A stretch of DNA of 64,000 nucleotides from Pseudoalteromonas shioyasakiensis (GTDB taxonomy: Bacteria; Pseudomonadota; Gammaproteobacteria; Enterobacterales; Alteromonadaceae): contig NZ_LRUE01000005.1 in the NCBI RefSeq assembly GCF_001550135.1, forward strand, positions 281,371 through 345,370. Direction: 5' to 3'. Positions 46,663 to 55,444 of the stretch are shown piece by piece. The translations under genes were made by a program, and so were the position numbers. The notes under the pieces were generated by a model. The model did no database searches. It had not been told where the DNA came from and saw only the letters and a program-made list of their open reading frames with translations. Positions within the stretch are counted from its first letter, which is position 1; every line of letters begins with the position of its first letter.

Positions 46663-47370
46663 ATGCTTACAATGAACAACATCAGCAAAGTATATCAAAC
46701 AGATATGGTACAAACGCACGCCCTTCGCGACTTCAACCTACAAGTAGAAGAAGGTGAATTTATTGCCGTAACGGGTCCGAGTGGCTCAGGTAAAACCACC
46801 TTTTTAAACATTGCCGGTATGTTGGAGCCGTTTAGCGAAGGCCAATACATGCTAGACGGTATTGATGTGGGTAAATTAAATGACAACCAGCGCGCAGATC
46901 TCCGTAATCAAAAAATTGGTTTTATTTTCCAAGGCTTCAACCTTATTCCAGATTTGAACTTGTATGAAAATATTGAAGTACCACTGCGTTATCGCGGTAT
47001 CAAAGCTGCTGAGCGTAAACGCCGAATTGAACAATGCCTTGAGCAAGTTGGTTTAGCCTCACGCGCTAAACACTTACCGCAACAACTTTCTGGTGGTCAA
47101 CAGCAACGTGTGGCCATTGCAAGAGCCCTTGCAGGTGAACCACGCTTTTTACTCGCCGATGAGCCAACTGGTAATTTAGATAGCCTAATGGCGCGTCAGG
47201 TAATGGAGCTGCTTGAGCAAATCAACCGTGATGGCGCAACCATCATCATGGTAACCCATGATCCAGAGCTTGCCCGCAGAGCACCTCGTAATATCCAAGT
47301 TGTTGATGGCCAACTCGCAGACTTCACTTTGTATCAAGGCACCCAAAACCTTAAAGCGGCTGGAGTGTAA
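46663..47370 (+). CDS. ABC transporter ATP-binding protein (MacB/LolD type)
   Basis: This 235-residue ATPase has Walker A GPSGSGKTT at residues 38-46, the Q-loop FIFQGFNLIPDL, signature LSGGQQQRVAIARAL near 143-157 and Walker B FLLADEPTGNLDS near 164-176. It belongs to the MacB/LolD/FtsE group of ATPases that work with FtsX-type permeases and mechanically drive periplasmic export rather than transport through the membrane. It begins 21 bases after the fusion protein and is 2 bases before the first permease. Confidence 0.94.
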   Translation: MLTMNNISKVYQTDMVQTHALRDFNLQVEEGEFIAVTGPSGSGKTTFLNIAGMLEPFSEGQYMLDGIDVGKLNDNQRADLRNQKIGFIFQGFNLIPDLNLYENIEVPLRYRGIKAAERKRRIEQCLEQVGLASRAKHLPQQLSGGQQQRVAIARALAGEPRFLLADEPTGNLDSLMARQVMELLEQINRDGATIIMVTHDPELARRAPRNIQVVDGQLADFTLYQGTQNLKAAGV

Positions 47371-47372
47371 CC

Positions 47373-48686
47373 ATGTTCCTTCATTATTTAGATTTAAGCT
47401 GGCGCAGCTTTAAGCGCACGCCACTAGTAAGCTTTTTAATGGTGCTGGCTATTGCCATTGGTATTGGCGTAACCATGACAAGTTTATCTGTGTATCACAT
47501 GATGTCGGCAGACCCTATTCCTGAAAAAAGTAGCGATCTTTATTCTGTGCAGTTACAAACCATGGATGAAGGCCGTACGTGGTGGACAGTCGATAACATG
47601 CCACTGCAATTAACCTATCAAGATGCGGTTAATCTTAACCAGGCCAAAGCTGGTGGCAAACGTGTCACTATGGTTAGAACGGGTTTTTCGGTTTATTTAG
47701 ACTCAGATAAAGTTAAACCTTTTATTGGTCAAGCCCGTCTAACCACCCCTGATTTTTTCGATATGTTTAACCTATCGTTTATTTATGGTGGGGTTTGGAG
47801 CGCGCAACAAGAAGCCGACGCAGCACCTGTTGTAGTGATCAATAAAGAATTAAACGACAAGCTCTTTGCTGGTGAAAACCCGGTAGGCAAAATGGTGTAC
47901 CTTGATGATGCAAGTTACGAAGTTATTGGCGTGATTGATGATTGGGATATCACCACCAAATATTATGATCTGAACAACGGTGCATTTAATAAGACCGAAC
48001 AACTGTTTTTACCATTTAGCCTAATGAAAGCACGCCAGCTTGAAAACTGGGGTAATACCAATGGTTGGAAGCACGAAAAAACCAATACCTTTAATGACAA
48101 GCTCAATTCAGAAATGGTGTGGTTACAGTTTTGGGTTGAACTAAAAACACCTGCAGAAAAGCAAGCTTACCAAGACTTTTTAATGGCCTATATGCAAGAA
48201 CAACAGAAGCTAGGTCGTTTTAACCGTGAAAAATTAACCGCCACCCTACGTGATGTAAATGAGTGGATGAAGTACAACAATGTTGTCAGCGAAGACAACG
48301 AAATTCTGGTTGGCCTAAGCTTTATGTTTTTAGCGGTATGCCTTGCCAACATCTTAGGCTTGTTACTTGCGAAATTTTTACGTCGCGCTCCGGAGGTCGG
48401 TGTACGCCGTGCATTAGGTGCCAGTAAACGCCAAATATTCTTTCAACATATTGTTGAGGTAGCCATGTTAGGTTTCTTAGGTGGCATCTTCGGAATTATT
48501 TTGGCGCAAGTGGGGTTATTAGGCGTACGTCAAAGCTATAGCTACTACCAAAGCTTAGCCACAATGGACTTGAGCATGTTACTCAGCGCACCTGTGATTG
48601 CAATTAGCACCTGTGTTATAGCGGGTCTGTATCCTGCTTGGCTGGTGTGTAAAACCAACCCTGCTATTTACCTTAAGAGCCAATAA
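47373..48686 (+). CDS. MacB-type ABC permease (first)
   Basis: This 437-residue protein has the FtsX/MacB layout: TM1 near residues 18-40 (VSFLMVLAIAIGIGVTM), a periplasmic domain of about 240 residues (MacB_PCD) and three C-terminal helices. Before the second of these is the coupling sequence RRAPEVGVRRALGASKRQIFFQH, which contacts the ATPase. It is paired with a second, different permease, so the transporter is probably a heterodimer. Only one ATPase gene is present. Confidence 0.9.
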   Translation: MFLHYLDLSWRSFKRTPLVSFLMVLAIAIGIGVTMTSLSVYHMMSADPIPEKSSDLYSVQLQTMDEGRTWWTVDNMPLQLTYQDAVNLNQAKAGGKRVTMVRTGFSVYLDSDKVKPFIGQARLTTPDFFDMFNLSFIYGGVWSAQQEADAAPVVVINKELNDKLFAGENPVGKMVYLDDASYEVIGVIDDWDITTKYYDLNNGAFNKTEQLFLPFSLMKARQLENWGNTNGWKHEKTNTFNDKLNSEMVWLQFWVELKTPAEKQAYQDFLMAYMQEQQKLGRFNREKLTATLRDVNEWMKYNNVVSEDNEILVGLSFMFLAVCLANILGLLLAKFLRRAPEVGVRRALGASKRQIFFQHIVEVAMLGFLGGIFGIILAQVGLLGVRQSYSYYQSLATMDLSMLLSAPVIAISTCVIAGLYPAWLVCKTNPAIYLKSQ

Positions 48687-48696
48687 GGAAGACACC

Positions 48697-49902
48697 ATGT
48701 TAGAAATCAAACCTATCTTTCACGCCTTATGCCGCTCAAAAGTTGGCGCTATTTTATTACTGATCCAAATTGCCATCACCACTGCAATTGTTAGTAACGC
48801 GGCGTTTATTATTCAAGACAGAATTAGCTATTTAAGCCAAGAAACAGGCTACCCTGAACAAGACATTTTTGTTTTTAATGTCATGATGTTTGGCAAAGAT
48901 GTGTCGCCGTCTCAGCAATATGAGCTTGATGAAGCCATGCTTCGTCAAATACCTGGGGTAGTCGATGCTGCTTATTCGAGTAACACACCGCTTTCGGGCA
49001 GTGGTTCTTCGTCAGATTTTAGTTTAAAGCCAGCACCTGAAGAGAGTAAATCAGCACGTAGCTCTTACATGTTTATCGATGAGCATGGCATCAATACCTA
49101 TGGTGTAAAACTCATTGCTGGGCGCAATTACACCGAAGATGAAGTGATTGTCACCGATAACTATGATGAGCTTTCAAAAGTAACGGTTGTCACTAAAACT
49201 CTACTCGATGAGTTGTTCCCTGACGGCAATGGTTTAGGGCAAACAGTCTATTTTGGTGATATTCCAATGAAAATAATTGGTGTAATTGATCTTATGAAGG
49301 GCCCATGGCTTAAAGACAGCCGCCCAGATAACGTAGCACTGCTGCCTTTTATTAAGCCTGGTACAAATGCACGCTTTGTGGTTAGAACAGAGCCTGGTCA
49401 ACGTCAATCGGTCATGAACCGTGTTGAAGAAGCCATGCTGAAAAACTACAACAAACGTGTTATTTCTCGCATTCGTGGCTTAGATGACGATAAAGAGTCA
49501 TACATGGCTGAAGATACATTAATGATGCGCATGCTGATTGTACTTATTACTATTTTAGTGTTGGTGACGGCCCTGGGTATTTTCGGCCTAACGCTGTTCA
49601 ATATTAGTAAGCGTACTAAACAAATAGGCACTCGCCGCGCTTTAGGCGCCAGAAAATCGGCCATTATCAGCTACTTCTTAGTTGAAAACGCCATGATATG
49701 CATAGTTGGTTTAGTGATTGGTGTGATTGCTGCCGTGTATTTAGGACAATTACTGATGCAGCACTTTTCAATTGCTCAGCTTGATATTAGCTACGTGCTT
49801 GCTACGGCGCTGGCAGTGTTCGTTATGAGTTTATTAGCAGTACTTGCCCCTGCAAAACGGGCGGCGAATATCTCACCGAGCATTGCAACTCGAACAATTT
49901 AG
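48697..49902 (+). CDS. MacB-type ABC permease (second)
   Basis: This 401-residue FtsX-type permease has TM1 near residues 18-36, a MacB_PCD periplasmic domain (about 40-270) and a C-terminal three-helix unit that includes KRTKQIGTRRALGARKSAIISYFLVENA. It differs clearly from the first permease in the periplasmic part. It begins 11 bases after it. An inverted repeat follows its stop codon and may reduce read-through into the regulatory genes. Confidence 0.9.
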   Translation: MLEIKPIFHALCRSKVGAILLLIQIAITTAIVSNAAFIIQDRISYLSQETGYPEQDIFVFNVMMFGKDVSPSQQYELDEAMLRQIPGVVDAAYSSNTPLSGSGSSSDFSLKPAPEESKSARSSYMFIDEHGINTYGVKLIAGRNYTEDEVIVTDNYDELSKVTVVTKTLLDELFPDGNGLGQTVYFGDIPMKIIGVIDLMKGPWLKDSRPDNVALLPFIKPGTNARFVVRTEPGQRQSVMNRVEEAMLKNYNKRVISRIRGLDDDKESYMAEDTLMMRMLIVLITILVLVTALGIFGLTLFNISKRTKQIGTRRALGARKSAIISYFLVENAMICIVGLVIGVIAAVYLGQLLMQHFSIAQLDISYVLATALAVFVMSLLAVLAPAKRAANISPSIATRTI

Positions 49903-49914
49903 TTCTCCCAACCT

Positions 49915-49942
49915 ATGCTACACTGGATTAACAGTGTAGCAT
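49915..49942 (+). other. Inverted repeat between second permease and response regulator
   Basis: 11-bp perfect arms ATGCTACACTG/CAGTGTAGCAT with a 6-base loop, directly after the permease gene. There is no T run, so it is at most a partial terminator or a processing/stabilising hairpin. Confidence 0.6.
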
Positions 49943-49983
49943 TCATCTTGCACCCTTATTAGGAAAATAACTAAAACAAAAAT

Positions 49984-51312
49984 ATGGAAAAAATACTTAT
50001 CGTCGACGATAACCCAGCCATTTTGGATGCATTGTCGTTATTACTCGAAATTCACGGTTTTGATGTTGTTACAGCAAGTAACCCTTTCGAGGCAATTCAG
50101 GCCGTACAATACCAACGTATTGCGCTTGTTATTCAAGACATGAATTTCACCGCCGACACCACTTCAGGCGAAGAGGGCAAAGAACTTTTTTATGCCTTAA
50201 GAGACATTAATCCTCACCTACCGATTATTTTGATCACCGCATGGACAGAGCTTTCTACTGCCGTTGAACTTGTCAAAGCTGGGGCTGCTGATTATTTACC
50301 AAAACCATGGGACGACGCCAAGCTACTTACTTGTGTAAATAACCTAATCGAGCTGGGTAAAGCAAAACAACAAAACGAAACCTTTAACCGCCACCAGCAA
50401 GAACGTGACGCATCTGTACAACAAGCAAATTTAGTAGGCTTGGTTTATAAAAGTACCGCTATGGAGCACATTGTTAATCTTGCGATTCAAGTGGCTAAAT
50501 CAGATATTTCAGTGTTGATCACAGGCCCTAACGGCAGTGGTAAAGAGCGCATTGCGCAAATAATACAGGCCAATTCATTATTAGCAGATAAACCTTTTAT
50601 CACTGTTAATGCGGGTGCTTTACCAAGCGAGCTTATTGAGGCTGAATTATTTGGTGCCGAAGCGGGCGCATATACAGGTATTACTAAACAGCGTATTGGT
50701 CGTTTTGAAGCGGCCAATGGTGGCACCCTATTTTTAGACGAAATTGGTAACTTACCACTTTCTGGGCAAATGAAATTATTACGCATTTTACAAACTGGTG
50801 AATTTGAACGTTTAGGCTCAACACAAACACGTAAAGTGAATGTGCGGGTGATTTCAGCAACTAATGAAGATTTAAACCATGCAATTAAAACAGGTCAATT
50901 TCGTGAAGACCTTTACTACCGCTTAAATGTAATTGAGTTAAATTTGCCAAGCCTTGCCCATCGCCCCGATGATATTTTAGCTTTGGTTGCACACTTTTTA
51001 CCTGAGCGCACACTGTCACTAAGTACAGAAAAAGCCCTGCTCGCCCATAGCTGGCCGGGTAATGTTCGTGAGCTTGAAAATGCCTGTAAACGTGCTGCAG
51101 TTTTAAAACCCACAGGGGTGATTGAGCTTGCTGATTTTGGCTTACAAGTTGAAACAAACACCCCAACACAAACAAGAGTTGAGCCTAACAAACAAGAGAT
51201 CGAACTTGCCATGCGTGAGTACAAAGGTGTGATTGCTAAAGTGGCTCGCCATTTTGGCTTAAGCCGCCAAGCGCTTTATCGCAGACTTGATAAATTTAAG
51301 ATTGAATACTAA
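49984..51312 (+). CDS. NtrC-family sigma-54-dependent response regulator
   Basis: This 442-residue protein has a receiver domain with D52 (LVIQDMNF), an AAA+ domain with Walker A GPNGSGKE (K187), and the sigma-54-contact loop as GAYTGI (228-233) rather than GAFTGA. Walker B is GGTLFLDEIGN and the arginine-finger region FREDLYYRLNV. A Fis-type helix-turn-helix closes it (VARHFGLSRQALYRRLDKF). It should activate a sigma-54 promoter; the RpoN-like site at 45246 and the palindromes at 45157-45192 are the obvious targets. Its stop overlaps the kinase start (TAATG). Confidence 0.94.
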   Translation: MEKILIVDDNPAILDALSLLLEIHGFDVVTASNPFEAIQAVQYQRIALVIQDMNFTADTTSGEEGKELFYALRDINPHLPIILITAWTELSTAVELVKAGAADYLPKPWDDAKLLTCVNNLIELGKAKQQNETFNRHQQERDASVQQANLVGLVYKSTAMEHIVNLAIQVAKSDISVLITGPNGSGKERIAQIIQANSLLADKPFITVNAGALPSELIEAELFGAEAGAYTGITKQRIGRFEAANGGTLFLDEIGNLPLSGQMKLLRILQTGEFERLGSTQTRKVNVRVISATNEDLNHAIKTGQFREDLYYRLNVIELNLPSLAHRPDDILALVAHFLPERTLSLSTEKALLAHSWPGNVRELENACKRAAVLKPTGVIELADFGLQVETNTPTQTRVEPNKQEIELAMREYKGVIAKVARHFGLSRQALYRRLDKFKIEY

Positions 51313-52601
51313 TGCGTTTTTCGTTTCGATATAAAATCATAACCTTATGTATTGCAGCATCTGCATTGCCGCTTGTGTTGGTGTGTTATTTTGCGGGCAT
51401 CAGCTTGCTTTACAGCCTATTAGCCCTACTCGCTTGCACCTTGATCAGCGGATTCTTTGCCGCGCAATTATCAGCTCCGCTCATTGATGGTATGAACTCA
51501 CTCGAAACCGGGCTGCTTAATTTTAAAGATGGTGAGCTGGCTACATTATTAGCTTATGATGGCAGCGATGAACTTGGTGATTTATGCCGGCTTTATAACC
51601 AAACCGCAAAACAGCTTCGCCAAGAAAAACAATGGATTTATCAGCGTGAGTTGATGCTCGACAAAGTACTGCAAAGCTCGCCACAAGCCGTGCTTTTGAC
51701 CAACGACCAAGGCTTTATTGTTTATAGCAACCACAGTGCCCGCAGCTTACTCGATGCTAAATCAGCCCTTGAAGGCACCAAGCTTGAAAACTTACTAGAT
51801 TCAAGCTGCGAGCAATTAACGCGTGCGATTCACAAAGGCGTTGATGGTTTATTTACCCTCGACAAAGCAGACCAAGAATCACAAACTTGGCATATGGCAA
51901 CAGGCCGATTATTACTTAATAATCAGTTTCATCAACTGTATGTTTTTAAACAGCTGACTCGCGAGCTAAGCCGCCAAGAAGTAGAGGTATGGAAAAAAGT
52001 TATTCGTATCATTAGCCATGAGCTTAACAACTCCCTAGGGCCAATGTCGTCGATGCTTCATAGCGCGCAACTATTAACGAAAGAAGTCGATGAACCACGT
52101 TTAAAACGGGTATTTACCACCATTGAAGAGCGCATAAAACACCTTAATGAGTTTGTACAAGGCTATGGTAAATTTGCCAAGTTACCCACCCCTCAACTAT
52201 CAACGATTAACTGGCCGACACTGATTGAGCAATTAAAAAGTCAGTGGCAGGTCAAGGTATCACTTGATGAGCGAGTGACAACTGATGCTGATCACACTCA
52301 GCTCGAACAGTTACTTATAAACTTATTAAAAAATGCCTATGAATCGGGTTCAAACCCCGAAGATGTCAGCTTAACTGTGCAACAAGAAGCAAGTGGCACA
52401 CACATTACGGTGAGTGATAAAGGCAAAGGCATGAGTGAAGCTGTAATGGCAAACGCACTTATTCCCTTTTACTCAACCAAAGCAACAGGCAGTGGCTTAG
52501 GGCTAGCACTTTGCAGGGAAATAGTTGAAGCACACCACGGGCAAATTAGCTTGCATAACCGCGAGCAAGGTGGATTAAGCGTCCATGTTTTGCTGCCCTA
52601 A
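51312..52601 (+). CDS. Sensor histidine kinase, partner of the NtrC-type regulator
   Basis: This 429-residue protein has two N-terminal membrane helices with almost no periplasmic loop (about 9-52). A HAMP-like segment, a PAS domain (about 110-180, SSPQAVLLTNDQGFIVYSNHSARSLL) and a dimerisation region with H236 (IISHELNNSLGPMSSM) follow. The ATP-binding domain has LLKNAYESG and GSGLGLALCREIVE. With little periplasmic sequence it probably senses through the membrane, through the transporter, or in the cytoplasm by the PAS domain. It overlaps the regulator gene by one base. Confidence 0.93.
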   Translation: MRFSFRYKIITLCIAASALPLVLVCYFAGISLLYSLLALLACTLISGFFAAQLSAPLIDGMNSLETGLLNFKDGELATLLAYDGSDELGDLCRLYNQTAKQLRQEKQWIYQRELMLDKVLQSSPQAVLLTNDQGFIVYSNHSARSLLDAKSALEGTKLENLLDSSCEQLTRAIHKGVDGLFTLDKADQESQTWHMATGRLLLNNQFHQLYVFKQLTRELSRQEVEVWKKVIRIISHELNNSLGPMSSMLHSAQLLTKEVDEPRLKRVFTTIEERIKHLNEFVQGYGKFAKLPTPQLSTINWPTLIEQLKSQWQVKVSLDERVTTDADHTQLEQLLINLLKNAYESGSNPEDVSLTVQQEASGTHITVSDKGKGMSEAVMANALIPFYSTKATGSGLGLALCREIVEAHHGQISLHNREQGGLSVHVLLP

Positions 52602-52716
52602 TAGCCTTTAACACATTCGATATGGATCATGATTAACAAAGAAACCCGTAACATAATATGAGCTTTTGCAATGCTAAGTCGTATCATACTGATTAAATTA
52701 CCACTTATTTAAACCT

Positions 52717-53646
52717 CTATGCTAATAAAGCCTTTTCGTTGAAACCTTGCTCATGTAACTTGGCAACGAGTTGTTCAAGCACTTCATCTTTTTGAGGGGC
52801 TACAGGCTGTGTTAATAGTAAAGAAGTCACATTCCCAAAACCTGGGTGCTCAAAATCAGGGTTCTCAAGGCCATGTTGTGCTCTTAGCGTTAGCAGCATA
52901 AGTGCAGCATAAGGTGTAAATTGCCAGTTCATATTATCGAACTCAAAAAACATCTTACTCGGTGGTGATGCAACCTGAGCGACTTGATCGTCACATAACT
53001 GATTTAGATAAGAGGTAACTTTTGTTAAGTCTGTACTATCCCAGTTATCTATAATAGATTGGTAAGCAAAATCATCTACGATCGGTTTTAAAGTATTGTC
53101 ACCTTTGGCCCTATCAAACAGCAAGATAATAAAATCACCAATATGACTTTTCGAACGGTTTATCCAGTTTTTCATATAACCGTTTTCGAATAATCTATAA
53201 AATTGCCGCGCATAATCATACTGATGTAATAAAACAGCTGTAGCTAATTGAAATACACTACCAGGTGAAATAACTCCTTCGTTTTCAACTCCAAAACGAA
53301 TAAAACAGCGTTTTTGCTTTATATGCGCAATTGCTAATTCATAGTACCCATAATTTAAATAATAACTTAAGTGCTCTGCATCAATTACGCTGTCCTTAAC
53401 TAAACTAGCTTGTGCAATATTTTCGTAAATTTTACATTGGCCTGACAGTTCAATATTAAGCTTTTCCCAAGGAGCAAAAGGTAATCGCTCATTAGAAAAC
53501 TCTTCTCCCTGGGTTTTACCATGCTCAATATAGTGAGTAATTCTAACAATATTATCCTCAAAGATATTTTTATACTTTTCCGGGCCTTTGATTGCACGCT
53601 TACGCTTTCGTAAAAATTTTTCTAATTTTTTATTCATTATTAACAT
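52717..53646 (-). CDS. Unrecognised soluble protein (immunity-like)
   Basis: This 309-residue protein starts with a very basic stretch (KKLEKFLRKRKRAIKGPEK) and continues as a mostly alpha-helical, aromatic-rich body (EHLSYYLNYGYYELAIAHIKQKRCF, VLLHQYDYARQFYRLFENGY). No signal peptide, membrane helix or catalytic motif is seen. The composition and helical repeats recall immunity proteins of polymorphic toxins (PoNi-like), but I cannot confirm a family. An alternative start is the ATG at 53637. It is convergent with the kinase gene and divergent from nfi, and the surrounding DNA is AT-rich compared with the neighbours. Confidence 0.6.
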   Translation of the reverse strand: MLIMNKKLEKFLRKRKRAIKGPEKYKNIFEDNIVRITHYIEHGKTQGEEFSNERLPFAPWEKLNIELSGQCKIYENIAQASLVKDSVIDAEHLSYYLNYGYYELAIAHIKQKRCFIRFGVENEGVISPGSVFQLATAVLLHQYDYARQFYRLFENGYMKNWINRSKSHIGDFIILLFDRAKGDNTLKPIVDDFAYQSIIDNWDSTDLTKVTSYLNQLCDDQVAQVASPPSKMFFEFDNMNWQFTPYAALMLLTLRAQHGLENPDFEHPGFGNVTSLLLTQPVAPQKDEVLEQLVAKLHEQGFNEKALLA

Positions 53647-53749
53647 GTCACTGCTTTTTTGATGAGTAATAATAAACTTTATTTTTCATACAACTAGCAT
53701 TTTTTATTATGATAAAATCTCACATTATACTTAGAATTTTTAAGATGTT

Positions 53750-54376
53750 ATGGATATCAATAGTTTAAAAGAAGCACAGCTGTCGCTCTCTAAAAAAGTA
53801 AGAGCATCCGATGAAAAGCAGTGTGTTAAGACAATTGCTGGTGTCGATGTTGCTTATAACGAACAATCATCTGAAGTTGTTGGCGCAATTACGGTACTGA
53901 ATGCTGATACATTAAAAGTACTTGAAGTACAAACTAGTATTGAGCCCATCAGCTTTCCTTATATACCAGGGCTATTTTCATTTCGTGAAGTGCCACCGCT
54001 TTTAAATGCATATAACAAACTGACCATAACACCTGATTTAATTGTTTGCGATGGCCATGGCCTTGCACATCCACGGCGTTTTGGTCTTGCTTGCCACTTG
54101 GGTGTCATATTAGATATCCCCACCATAGGTTGCGGAAAAACCAAGTTATTAGGCGAGTTTAATGAACTTGCAGAGCACCGCGGCGCAACGGCAGATTTAT
54201 TAGATAACGACGAAGTTATTGGCAAAGTGTTACGCACACAAGATAACATTAAACCCGTTTATGTATCTATTGGCCATAAAGTATCACTAGATACAGCAGT
54301 TGGGTGGGTCCTCAAGCTAACGCCTAAATACCGACTTCCCGAGACAACACGTCAAGCTGATCAAATCAACTGGTAA
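53750..54376 (+). CDS. nfi: Endonuclease V (deoxyinosine 3'-endonuclease)
   Basis: This 208-residue enzyme nicks DNA one base 3' of deoxyinosine and other deaminated bases. Catalytic motifs are AGVDVAY (D33), FSFREVPPLL (glutamate near residue 82), VCDGHGLAHPRRFGLA (aspartate near residue 102) and GCGKTKLLGE. The start MDINSLK aligns with the usual start of the E. coli enzyme. It is alone on its strand between two groups of minus-strand unknown genes. No strong ribosome binding site precedes it. Confidence 0.95.
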   Translation: MDINSLKEAQLSLSKKVRASDEKQCVKTIAGVDVAYNEQSSEVVGAITVLNADTLKVLEVQTSIEPISFPYIPGLFSFREVPPLLNAYNKLTITPDLIVCDGHGLAHPRRFGLACHLGVILDIPTIGCGKTKLLGEFNELAEHRGATADLLDNDEVIGKVLRTQDNIKPVYVSIGHKVSLDTAVGWVLKLTPKYRLPETTRQADQINW

Positions 54377-54433
54377 ATAAAACTTTAAAAGAACATAGAG
54401 AAAAGACTTATGAAAAACATAAATCTTAACTCA

Positions 54434-54808
54434 TTAATAAAGCTTAAGTTTGTATAATATTTTTACCTTCTTAAAATTATCATTTCTAAAAGAAATGACC
54501 TCATCTAATGTTAAATTAACTAAATGGTGAAAGCTTAGCTCTTCTAGCTCCAGCCAAGCATGTTTTTTCAGCTCGTATAAAACACCCCAGCTAATATTTG
54601 AAACTAAAAGCCTATTAACTGGGAACTCTAACAGCGACGGCAGTAATTCTGAAAATGTTATATCCGTTACGTCTTGTAGGCTAAGCTCTATAACATTATC
54701 AGAAAGCAATTTTTTTATATCGCTAAAACTCGTGATTTTTAGCGGTGAGTCATCAACCTTAGCATTCAAAGAAAAGATATCGTCAATACTCTTATAGATA
54801 TATACCAC
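54434..54808 (-). CDS. Unknown small protein with leucine-rich-like pattern
   Basis: This 124-residue protein begins with a GTG at 54808 that overlaps the end of the upstream ORF by 17 bases, so translation may be coupled. Regular leucine/isoleucine spacing (VIELSLQDVTDITFSELLPSLLEF, LELEELSFHHLVNLTLDEVISF) suggests a short leucine-rich-repeat fold. The family is not recognised. Because both frames continue smoothly at the junction, a frameshift that split one longer gene cannot be ruled out. Confidence 0.5.
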   Translation of the reverse strand: MVYIYKSIDDIFSLNAKVDDSPLKITSFSDIKKLLSDNVIELSLQDVTDITFSELLPSLLEFPVNRLLVSNISWGVLYELKKHAWLELEELSFHHLVNLTLDEVISFRNDNFKKVKILYKLKLY

Positions 54809-55328
54809 GAAGCTTATTCTCTTTATTAAATGATAACTTTAAACTTCTTTTATCCTCTGCTTGAACCTTCACTTTGTAATAAGACAACACTGAAGGCTCA
54901 TTCCATATATATTCATACTGAATAGGACCGGCGCCATAAATTAATTCAGAATAACAATCATGCTTTTGAAAATGTTGAGACAAACCATCTAATTCCCACC
55001 CTTCAATAATACAACGTACATCACACACCCAGCCGTAAGCAACCTCATAGACAACACCATTAAAAGGCTTACCTTCATGAAAAAGCTGTAAGTTTCCATC
55101 CCATTCTTCATCAATGATGCTATCTAATAACTCAAGCCCTTTAATATCGATATAAGGGAAATTGTAATCTCCCAATATTTCGCCATTAAAAAATTGCTTT
55201 TTGCTAACAACAACCCCACTTTCAGCATAAATAGCAACGCCCGTAAAGGGCGCTCCTTTGAAAAAGTAGGTATTTTCCCGTTTTTCTAGCGCATCAGACA
55301 CAACAAGTGGTGGAGCTTCACATTTCAT
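54792..55328 (-). CDS. MORN/YwqK-like protein
   Basis: This 178-residue soluble protein has two or three repeats of the YwqK type, in which a short beta hairpin ends in a glycine-rich turn: YFFKGAPFTGVAIYAESG, KQFFNGEILGDYN and LFHEGKPFNGVVYEVAYG. Such MORN-variant proteins occur as antitoxin-like or immunity proteins in contact-dependent and polymorphic toxin loci, but no toxin gene is present here. It overlaps the following 124-residue ORF. Confidence 0.65.
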   Translation of the reverse strand: MKCEAPPLVVSDALEKRENTYFFKGAPFTGVAIYAESGVVVSKKQFFNGEILGDYNFPYIDIKGLELLDSIIDEEWDGNLQLFHEGKPFNGVVYEVAYGWVCDVRCIIEGWELDGLSQHFQKHDCYSELIYGAGPIQYEYIWNEPSVLSYYKVKVQAEDKRSLKLSFNKENKLRGIYL

Positions 55329-55401
55329 TTAATAACCAACCCAGCAGAAATTTGAACATGCATTTTATTTTAAAGTTGTGCTTAACTAAGCAAATGGATA
55401 C

Positions 55402-55425
55402 AAAAAAAGCCGCAATCAGCGGCTT
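55402..55425 (-). terminator. Intrinsic terminator of grxD
   Basis: 7-bp stem AAGCCGC/GCGGCTT with a 5-base loop and a run of T on the minus strand, about 20 bases after the grxD stop codon. Confidence 0.88.
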
Positions 55426-55444
55426 CTTTCTACACTAAATATAA

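Noticed and set aside
45296..49902. Darobactin-like RiPP cluster (short peptide followed by fusion protein, ATPase and MacB permeases)
   Set aside because: There is no radical SAM or other modifying enzyme, and the 30-residue peptide looks like a membrane helix without a core/leader split.
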